From Microthyrium microscopicum (lineage: Eukaryota > Ascomycota > Dothideomycetes > Microthyriales > Microthyriaceae): a stretch of 64,000 nt of DNA. Location: assembly GCA_010405405.1 (NCBI GenBank), contig MU004236.1, forward strand, positions 1,680,070 to 1,744,069. The letters are read 5' to 3'. The notes beneath the pieces are model-generated. The model saw nothing but the letters and a program-made list of their open reading frames with translations. It was not told the origin of the DNA and did no database searches. Position numbers and translations under genes: made by a program. Below, piece after piece: positions 57,100 to 64,000 of the stretch (position 1 is the stretch's first letter; each line of letters begins with the position of its first letter).

Positions 57100-57992
57100 C
57101 TATTGACCCATGATCTTGTTCATACCGCCAAGCAAAGTCCGTTTAATACCCTTCATTCGTCCATTCTCGCCATCCACATCCATCGCATCCTCATCATCTA
57201 CTGACGCCTCCTTGTCATCTAGTCCCCGCTTGCCTCGTCCGCCTTTGTCATCCGCTCCACCACCCTGCTCTGCTTGTACGCGCTTATCAAACAGCTTCGT
57301 TGCACGTTCTTGTCGCTCTGCTCGTAATTGTGCTGTTTGGCGGATGCGCTCTTCTTCTGCTGCTAGTTCGCTGAGAACCGTGGCACAGCGCGTGCTCCAG
57401 GCGTCGAATTCGTTGGTGAGTTCAGGTAGTGTACCGGGACCGAGATCTCGTAAAGGAGCGATGGAGTCTACGTGGACGACAGCGGCTTGGGAATCGAGGG
57501 TACCGGTGATGAGAGAGGCGGATATGGCGGAAGTGACGAGGGCTTCCAGAGTTTCTATGTCAGGGAGTTCGAGAGCAGTTTGGAGGGTTGAGTAGGGGAG
57601 TGGCGAATGGAGACGAGCAAGCGGTAAGAGGGAGAGCAGTTTGATCTTTTGAGTTTGAGCGGGTGAGAGTTTGGGTAGATTGGGATCCCGTGGCAAGCCT
57701 ATAGTTTCAATATTGTTAGCTTGCTGAATGGATTGATGGAGTAGCAGAGCTAACCTTGAACGTGGCTGAAGTTGCCCCATGCGAATATTTCTAGGAGCTT
57801 CAAATATGGTTCGTATTCTTGGGAATTGCGCAATGCTTGGATGTTTGGTGTCTGTAACAGCTCGGCGAAGACGTATGTGTTTGGTGCTGATGTAGCTTGG
57901 GTGATCAAATCCGCTGCTCCTCGAGGATGTGTGGCAGATTTTGAGAGAAGAACAAAAGGTTCCAAGGCATTAGTTGCCCGTAGCTGCGCCAT
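57100..57992 (-). CDS. csn7: COP9 signalosome subunit 7 (PCI domain, 278 aa, 2 exons)
   Basis: Exons 57992-57755 and 57698-57100, joined at HVQG|LPRDPNLPKLS across a 56-bp intron. The N-terminal helices (MAQLRATNALEPFVLLSKSA, YVFAELLQTPNIQALRNS, YLKLLEIFAWG) and the winged-helix part of the PCI domain (KLSPAQTQKIKLLSLLPLAR, LPYSTLQTALELPDIETLEA) are in the order typical of CSN7. An acidic, Lys/Gly-rich tail (ASVDDEDAMDVDGENG) ends in GGMNKIMGQ. The signalosome removes Nedd8 from cullins in the nucleus; in filamentous fungi it controls development. CSN7 is a PCI scaffold subunit without catalytic residues. Divergent from the copper ATPase gene. Confidence 0.9.
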
Positions 57993-59203
57993 TGTATTCT
58001 GAAGGAAGTATGGGGATGATTGGGAGATTGTGGGGTAAATGGGTGGTGATGTTTAAGTTTGGAGAGTTGAAGTTGAAGCTTTCAGCCTTGGTTCTTGGAG
58101 CTAGCAGGGATAGGGATTAAATCTTATCCCAAAGATTAGATTTCGAGATTGCAATCTAATCTGATCATTTCCCCAGGATCATCCCTTCCGATTAGTGAGC
58201 CGCAATTGCCAGATTTTGGGTAAGGCCACGATTTGCGCCTGCTCTCACCTTAAGGAGCACTCGACTACCCAAAGGCGTAATGAGCAAGTTTACAAAGCCT
58301 CAATCTATTTGGTGTTGCTTTAATGTGTACAACATCTACTAATCAAGCCACCGAATTTTACTATTACGGTAACGATAAGTGATTATCGCCATACCCGGCT
58401 GAAATATCGTCAGTCAAATTCGCGTCTTGGCACACGAGACAGTGGCAGATTCCAGGTGCCGTTGCCTTTTATGTTCTCATACACAGACTGTCTTGACCAT
58501 TGATGCTGAAACGCCGAAACAACTGCCTGTGGCCCTGTCAACCAAAAAGGCTTGGTATGCACTGCTGTTCCCAGAATAACTCCTGCAGCTTACAGTGTCC
58601 CTGCCCACTTGACTGGTGTTGAGCGTGCCTGCACGGCTGACAAGTGATCCGAAGCGAAGGAAGGGTCAATACTGAGCGGGGGTCCGGGGATTATTCTCGC
58701 AGTGAGACTGTGAGAGTGGAGGAGGCGGCAGGAAGGTTCAGGTTACTGATTCAAGACACTTCAATGTTCGTGATATTTGTACTGTAGCAAAAAGAAGTGG
58801 CAACCCTTAAACTACGCCTAATTATTATCCTTGAATATCCTTGATGCTTATTGATACAACATCTCCACTTGTTTCCCGTCTCTCTACCCGCCGCTCCTGT
58901 GCCTGTTTAGTCCTCTCCGTCCTCTCCATCCTGACATCCGAATCCAAATATATTCCTCCTCCACCCTCATACCCTACACCTTCTTTAAAATATCCCTCTT
59001 ATTAATTGCGACCTCGTGGCACTTCACTCACGCCACCCAATCTACTGCCACCTATGTCCCTACCTACTGGCTTTGTCGTCTTTCCTTGATTCGCCTACTA
59101 CTTTGCCTTTGTCTCCATTGCCTAGTAGTCTTTCTTTGTCCTCCACTGCTCGCTCTACCTACAATCCTCAAATTCTCAACGCGCGCCACTCTGGCAATCC
59201 CTC
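57993..59203. promoter_or_regulatory. Divergent intergenic region, CSN7 / CCC2
   Basis: About 1.2 kb between head-to-head genes. It contains a perfect 10-bp inverted repeat, AGATTAGATT at 58133-58142 and AATCTAATCT at 58153-58162, separated by 10 bp, close to the CSN7 start. A pyrimidine-rich leader (about 58860-59200) precedes CCC2. No known copper-responsive site could be assigned. Confidence 0.5.
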
Positions 59204-62200
59204 ATGCCATCCTCTAAACAAACAAGCCATGGCCCTCCTTCCTCCGCTCCCCTACACATGGCCACCACAACTCTCAAAATCGAGGGTATGACATGCGGCG
59301 CATGTACATCATCCGTCGAAGCCGCCCTACAGGGCGTACCAGGCGCCGGCTCTGTTACTGTAAGCCTGGTTATGGAGCGCGCCGTTGTCCAGCACGACCC
59401 AATAGCTTTACCAGCTCAGAAAATAAAGGAATTGATAGATGATCGGGGGTTTGACGCGGAAGTGCTCTCATCGGACCTACCGGATCAAGAGGCGGATGAT
59501 TCGGACATTGATCTTCTGAGCGACGATGAGGAAATCGCCGAGGAAAATTCACTCTGTACAACAACACTTACTGTCGGAGGTATGACATGTGGCGCTTGCA
59601 CGTCAGCAGTCGAAGGCGCTTTCAAAAATGTCGCCGGAATCAAGTCTTTCAGCGTTTCCCTCCTATCCGAACGAGCCGTCGCCGAGCACGATACATCCAT
59701 ATTACCACCCGCGAAATTGGCCGAGATAATAGAAGATGCGGGATTCGAAGCAAATGTACTGAATACAGAAAAAGTAAAGGTTGAGCCTCGGAGTCACAAG
59801 GGTTCGCGCAAGGAAAAATTGCAAAGCATGCTCACAACCACGGTCGCCATTGAGGGCATGACATGCGGCGCATGCACATCTGCAGTCGAATCGGGCTTTA
59901 AAGATGTGGATGGTCTCTTACAATTCAACATCAGTCTGTTGGCTGAACGCGCAGTACTTATACACGATCCGACGAAGCTTACGGCCGCCAAAATAGCTGA
60001 ATTGATAGAAGATCGCGGGTTTGGTGCAGAGATAATTTCTTCAGTAGAGTCGTCGTCACATTCGTCTTCATCAACAACAGCGCATCTGAAAATATTTGGA
60101 CTATCGGATAACCAAGCCGTGACTGAACTGGAGACCTCGCTCAGGTCTCTTCACGGCATATCGAGTGTTCAGATCAATCTTTCGAATTCGAGAGCAGTTG
60201 TCTCACATAAACCAACCGCGATTGGCTTACGTGCGATTGTTGAGCATATCGAGAAGGCCGGCTACAACGCTTTAGTTGCAGATTCTGCTGACAACAATGC
60301 TCAATTGGAATCACTCGCAAAAACCAAAGAGATCCAGGAATGGCGCCGAGCTTTCTGGACTTCACTCTATTATGCAATTCCTGTCATATTGATTGGCATG
60401 ATTTTCCCCATGTTTATACACTTTCTCGATTTCGGCAGCTATTTCCTTGGCTGCGGTCTATGGCTCGGCGATGTCATCTGTTTATTCCTCACTATACCCG
60501 TACAGTTCGGCATTGGCCGGCGTTTCTACGTTTCTGCATATAAATCCATCAAACACGGATCTCCAACCATGGATGTCCTGGTTGTCATTGGCACATCAGC
60601 TGCCTTTTTCTTTAGCGTTGCTTCTATGGCTGTTTCTGCAATATTCCCCCCACATTCCCGTCCTAGCACAGTGTTTGATACCAGTGTTATGCTTATTACT
60701 TTCGTCTGCATGGGACGATATCTGGAAAACCGAGCCAAGGGTCAGACTTCAAAGGCTCTTTCACGGCTCATGTCCTTGGCTCCATCAATGGCCACTATAT
60801 ACGCCGATCCCATTGCGGCTTCAAAGCAAGCAGAAGACTGGGATGTCGAAGAAGATGAGAAGACTGGAGGTCCAAGGAAGAGCATGAGCTCTGCTGCTGA
60901 AGAAAAGACCATTCCAACAGAGCTTCTAGAAGTCGGCGATGTTGTAATTCTCAAGCCTGGTGACAAGATCCCAGCTGATGGTACCGTCATCCGAGGCGAA
61001 AGCTATGTCAACGAGAGTATGGTGACAGGAGAAGCCATGCCAATTCTCAAGAAAAAGGGAACCATCCTCATGGCTGGAACTGTCAATGGAGCAGGTCGAG
61101 TCGACTTTACCGTCAGCCGAGCAGGCCGTGATACTCAACTCAGCCAAATTGTTCGATTGGTTCAAGAAGCTCAGACTACCCGTGCTCCAATCCAGCGTGT
61201 TGCTGATCTCGTTGCTGGTTATTTCGTCTACATCATTCTCACTCTCGGCGCTGCTACATTTGTTGCCTGGATCTTTCTCAGTCACGTCATGTCAAATCCT
61301 CCAGCCATTTTCCTACAAGCTGCTAGTGGTGGCAAGATCATGGTTTGTGTAAAGCTTTGCATTTCGGTCATTGTATTTGCCTGCCCCTGTGCTCTAGGAC
61401 TCGCTACTCCAACGGCTGTGATGGTTGGTACTGGCGTGGGCGCTGAGAAGGGTATTCTCATCAAAGGAGGTGCAACACTCGAAACTGCCACCAAGATCAA
61501 CCATGTCGTTTTTGACAAGACTGGTACTCTCACTGTAGGCAAGATGAGTGTCTCCAAGTTCAATCTTAGCGGAGAATGGGCCAACGATGAGAAAGCTAGC
61601 CGTCTCTGGTGGACCCTTGTTGGCCTCTCAGAAATGGGCTCCGAGCATCCCATCGCCAAAGCCATCGTCCTATCCGCCAAAGAACATCTCCATCTCTCCC
61701 ACGAGTCTGGTCTCGATGGTAGTGTCGGCGACTTCAAAGCCATCATCGGCAAAGGAATCATTGCCCACTGCGAAGCAGCCATCAGCCCATCCAACAAACG
61801 TTACCGCGTCCTCATCGGAAACACCACTTTCCTCCGCGCTGAAGGCATCACTGTTCCAGACCTCGCATCTCTGGACGATGATCTCCTCTCCTCCACCGAC
61901 AGCCTCTCCGCACCTCATCCAACCCGTCTCAACTCCGCTGGCACAACATCCATCCACATTGCCATCGACACCTCCTATGCTGGCAACATCGCCCTCTCCG
62001 ACTCCATCAAACCATCCGCCCGCGCCACAATCCTCGCCCTCCAACGTCTCGGCGTCTCCGCCTCCATCGTCGCCCGCGCAGTCGGCATCCCAGCCAAAAA
62101 TGTCCACGCAGCCTGCACACCAGGCGACAAACAAGCTCTTCTCGAAACCATGCAAGCGCCTCTCAATGCTGGCGGCTCAGGCTATACGTGCGCCATGGTC

Positions 62201-62755
62201 GGCGATGGCATCAACGACAGCCCAGCACTCGCTACCGCAGCCGTCGGTGTCGCGCTAGCCAGTGGCACTGATGTTGCAATGGAAGCTGCGTCCATAGTCC
62301 TCATGAACGCCGGTGACCTCCTCGCCGTCCCAGCCTCCCTCCACCTCTCCCGCTACATCTTCGGCCGCATCCGACTGAATCTTCTCTGGGCATGCGGCTA
62401 CAATGTCGTCGGCCTCCCCTTCGCAATGGGCTTTTTCCTTCCATGGGGCTACAGTGTCCATCCAATGGCAGCCGGTGCCGCAATGGCGCTAAGCAGTGTC
62501 AGCGTAGTAGCTTCTTCGCTAGCTCTTAAATGGTGGTGTCGGCCATCGTGGATGCGCGTTAGCGTACTTGATCCAGGCAGTGCGGGTGCGGAGGATGAAA
62601 TTATTGATGAGCCGGCGTGGCTGTGGGGTGAGGTCGTTGGTACTGTGGTTCGGACGCCCGGTCGGTGGGTTATGAGTGTAGTGGGACGGTTGAGGGGACG
62701 GAAGGTGGAGGAGCGTGGTGCGTATGTGCAGTTGAGAGATATTGAGCAGCCGTAG
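59204..62755 (+). CDS. ccc2: Copper-transporting P1B-type ATPase (Ccc2/ATP7-like, 1183 aa)
   Basis: Single exon. It pumps Cu(I) across the Golgi or a related membrane using ATP. Three N-terminal heavy-metal domains carry GMTCGACTS (Cys near residues 31, 129 and 221). A fourth domain (LKIFGLSDNQAVTELETSL) keeps the fold pattern but has lost CxxC. Core motifs are MVTGEAMP, the transport site CPCALGLATPTA (residue 727), the phosphorylation site DKTGTLT (Asp 771), SEHPIAKA and GDGINDSPALA (residue 1000). About eight membrane helices are visible. ATG 59258 (MATTTLKIEG) is an alternative start. One or two extra metal domains compared with yeast Ccc2 (two); Aspergillus has both Golgi and detoxification types and I cannot distinguish them here. 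Confidence 0.95.
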   Translation: MPSSKQTSHGPPSSAPLHMATTTLKIEGMTCGACTSSVEAALQGVPGAGSVTVSLVMERAVVQHDPIALPAQKIKELIDDRGFDAEVLSSDLPDQEADDSDIDLLSDDEEIAEENSLCTTTLTVGGMTCGACTSAVEGAFKNVAGIKSFSVSLLSERAVAEHDTSILPPAKLAEIIEDAGFEANVLNTEKVKVEPRSHKGSRKEKLQSMLTTTVAIEGMTCGACTSAVESGFKDVDGLLQFNISLLAERAVLIHDPTKLTAAKIAELIEDRGFGAEIISSVESSSHSSSSTTAHLKIFGLSDNQAVTELETSLRSLHGISSVQINLSNSRAVVSHKPTAIGLRAIVEHIEKAGYNALVADSADNNAQLESLAKTKEIQEWRRAFWTSLYYAIPVILIGMIFPMFIHFLDFGSYFLGCGLWLGDVICLFLTIPVQFGIGRRFYVSAYKSIKHGSPTMDVLVVIGTSAAFFFSVASMAVSAIFPPHSRPSTVFDTSVMLITFVCMGRYLENRAKGQTSKALSRLMSLAPSMATIYADPIAASKQAEDWDVEEDEKTGGPRKSMSSAAEEKTIPTELLEVGDVVILKPGDKIPADGTVIRGESYVNESMVTGEAMPILKKKGTILMAGTVNGAGRVDFTVSRAGRDTQLSQIVRLVQEAQTTRAPIQRVADLVAGYFVYIILTLGAATFVAWIFLSHVMSNPPAIFLQAASGGKIMVCVKLCISVIVFACPCALGLATPTAVMVGTGVGAEKGILIKGGATLETATKINHVVFDKTGTLTVGKMSVSKFNLSGEWANDEKASRLWWTLVGLSEMGSEHPIAKAIVLSAKEHLHLSHESGLDGSVGDFKAIIGKGIIAHCEAAISPSNKRYRVLIGNTTFLRAEGITVPDLASLDDDLLSSTDSLSAPHPTRLNSAGTTSIHIAIDTSYAGNIALSDSIKPSARATILALQRLGVSASIVARAVGIPAKNVHAACTPGDKQALLETMQAPLNAGGSGYTCAMVGDGINDSPALATAAVGVALASGTDVAMEAASIVLMNAGDLLAVPASLHLSRYIFGRIRLNLLWACGYNVVGLPFAMGFFLPWGYSVHPMAAGAAMALSSVSVVASSLALKWWCRPSWMRVSVLDPGSAGAEDEIIDEPAWLWGEVVGTVVRTPGRWVMSVVGRLRGRKVEERGAYVQLRDIEQP

Positions 62756-63052
62756 GGATTGATATTGTATGATAGTTCTTTTTCTTTTGTGTAGATAGGA
62801 ATTGTGTTTGGTTTGTGAATGAACTTAAAGATTATGTACTTGTCTATTATCTGTGATGGCCAAAAGGTATATTATATTACACATTTAACGGCGCGGCTTT
62901 CTTCATTGTATAAATATCCTTTTGCCACAGGCTGGGAGACCATGTTGATGGGGGCTGTCTTCAGCTTCACATCTTCGTGTATATCGTCCTTCATGTGTAT
63001 ATCGTTCCATCGTAAGTCTAATACATCGTTCCATCGTAAGCATATCGAGTCA
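62756..63052. other. Intergenic; nothing recognised
   Basis: About 300 bp of AT-rich 3' flank. A short repeat CATCGTTCCATCGTAAG occurs twice in near-tandem at about 63001-63042. Confidence 0.4.
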
Positions 63053-63250
63053 TTAAACAGAACCTAGTGGTGCATTGCATCGGCCTTCCTCCTCAAGCCA
63101 AGCCAACACATCTCGACGAAGTCCTTCCCGTACCAAGTCTCGATCAGGATGGACGTCATTGCCCGCTTCCACCAAGAAGTTTTCAGGTGCGATGCCTGGG
63201 GCGACAGATGGGAGCCAGATGCCCCGAACACTCATCAATCTCTCTATAGA
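63053..63250 (-). pseudogene. C-terminal gene fragment related to the gene at the right edge
   Basis: The minus-strand frame ends MSVRGIWLPSVAPGIAP, ENFLVEAGNDVHPDRDLVRE, GLRRDVLAWLEEEGRCNAPL, then GSV and stop at 63053. It aligns with the C-terminus of the partial gene at 63733-63999: EAG then a D-rich stretch, VR-x-G, WL-x2-EGR-x3-P-x-G, with both proteins stopping two residues later. Upstream of 63250 the frame is closed by a stop, so it is either a last exon whose upstream exons I cannot place or a truncated duplicate. The truncated duplicate seems likelier. Confidence 0.4.
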
Positions 63251-63732
63251 TCACACAAGACTAGCTCATAATCTTCAGCCTAGTAACATAGTTTCCTCAG
63301 TTATTCGTAACTTTTGGTCCAAGATTAGTCAGATCTGGGGTAGATAGTTCATTCAACATTACACAATATATCCTGCTACCGTCGCGGATTTTACTACCAG
63401 CGAATTCTTGTTTTCAATTCTGGCTTCGTAGGGTTGGGAGCATCGGGCAGTCTTTTCAAGCGATGTGACGGGGCGTACTCGTTTGCGTTTTAGTCGGCGA
63501 AGCGCCCGTTCTTTATCGACCAAACGCGTCCGTCAACAACATTGTTCCTGGGCGGTTCGTACATACTGCAAAGAATATGGCAAAGGTTTGGGCGTCAATT
63601 ACCAACGTCGCGGGTCTTTGTCGATGATGATATATATACTCTCGCCGAATTATGTGAGCAATTGTGCTCATTAGGAGTATTTCCTCGAATCTCCAAGTGC
63701 GCCGTTATCCTCATAAGAAAGATATCGAGCCA
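63251..63732. other. Spacer between the two related minus-strand pieces
   Basis: About 480 bp. A minus-strand frame near 63400-63530 (RTRLVDKERALRRLKRKRVR) is protein-like and basic but has no start or splice connection that I can support; it may belong to the fragment at 63053-63250. Nothing else seen. Confidence 0.35.
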
Positions 63733-63999
63733 TTACTGGAACCCAGCTGGTGGATCCGCTCGTCCTTCAGTACTCAGCCAAATCTTCACCGCTTCCAAAA
63801 TCCCGTTTCGAACGATGGTCTGGTCCTGGTTAGACGAATCACCGGCTTCTTTCATCGCAAGTTTGGGTGCGAACTGTGGGCAAGCTTCGGAGACGATCTT
63901 TGCCATTGACCAAGTGAGTCCATAGCAATCGTTGTTCTTCAGCGACTCGTATATGCTGCAGAGGACATGGGACAGACGAGGATGAGTATCGGTTGCAGC
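63733..63999 (-). CDS. Partial gene running off the right edge, C-terminal 88 aa of an unknown protein
   Basis: The minus-strand frame is open from the window edge to TAA at 63733-63735. It reads HPRLSHVLCSIYESLKNNDC, YGLTWSMAKIVSEACPQFAP, KLAMKEAGDSSNQDQTIVRN and GILEAVKIWLSTEGRADPPA, ending GFQ. Composition is strongly protein-like, helical and soluble. I do not recognise the family. It has a close C-terminal relative 480 bp downstream on the same strand, which supports it being real. The start lies outside the window. Confidence 0.55.
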   Translation of the reverse strand, partial: AATDTHPRLSHVLCSIYESLKNNDCYGLTWSMAKIVSEACPQFAPKLAMKEAGDSSNQDQTIVRNGILEAVKIWLSTEGRADPPAGFQ

Positions 64000-64000
64000 A

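Noticed and set aside
61548-62258. 236-codon plus-strand frame inside the copper ATPase gene, and a 161-codon minus-strand frame opposite it
   Set aside because: Both are out-of-frame shadows of the ATPase core motifs; their Ser/Pro-rich or Gly/Asp-rich composition reflects the codon pattern of the real gene.

Overview
The window is nuclear DNA of a filamentous ascomycete (Pezizomycotina). Evidence: about two dozen closely spaced genes on both strands; short GT-AG introns, mostly 44-80 bp, many with a recognisable CTAAC/CTGAC branch site; and fungal-specific families such as a Psi-producing oxygenase, a Spc97/Spc98 protein, OTT_1508-like deaminase, DUF1479 and tandem APH-like kinases. I cannot fix the class or species. 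No tRNA, rRNA, CRISPR array or intact mobile element was seen. Exon joins were read by hand; every spliced model given in full closes on a multiple of three.

Layout. 0.2-4.3 kb: membrane-anchored AAA ATPase, small secreted cysteine protein, disordered coiled-coil protein. 4.9-16.2 kb (minus strand): Pms1 mismatch-repair endonuclease, an MCT-type transporter, and a very long O-GlcNAc transferase. 16.2-21.1 kb: gene-poor, with a three-unit tandem repeat. 21.1-26.6 kb: ribosomal protein L12 and Sec62 from a shared divergent promoter, then a gamma-tubulin complex protein. 27.1-30.4 kb: a divergent pair, deaminase-fold protein and degenerate SR-protein-kinase-like protein. 30.6-36.7 kb: two-TM protein, AT-rich transposon relic, U5 snRNP WD40 protein, unknown protein. 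38.1-46.2 kb: Ppo fatty acid oxygenase, PrpF-like isomerase, small secreted protein, DUF1479 protein. 46.2-57.0 kb: Rok1 helicase, multi-TM 'deformylase-like' protein, two tandem APH-like kinases. 57.1-62.8 kb: COP9 subunit 7 and a Ccc2-type copper ATPase, divergent. 63.0-64.0 kb: two related C-terminal pieces, one running off the right edge.

Most genes are housekeeping (DNA repair, splicing, translation, secretion, rRNA processing, signalosome, copper) and do not form one pathway. The more accessory parts are the deaminase/pseudokinase pair, the Ppo gene whose P450 half lacks its heme-ligand cysteine, the tandem APH kinases (the second with an in-frame TAG between its halves), the tandem repeat, the transposon relic, and the paralogous pair at the right edge.
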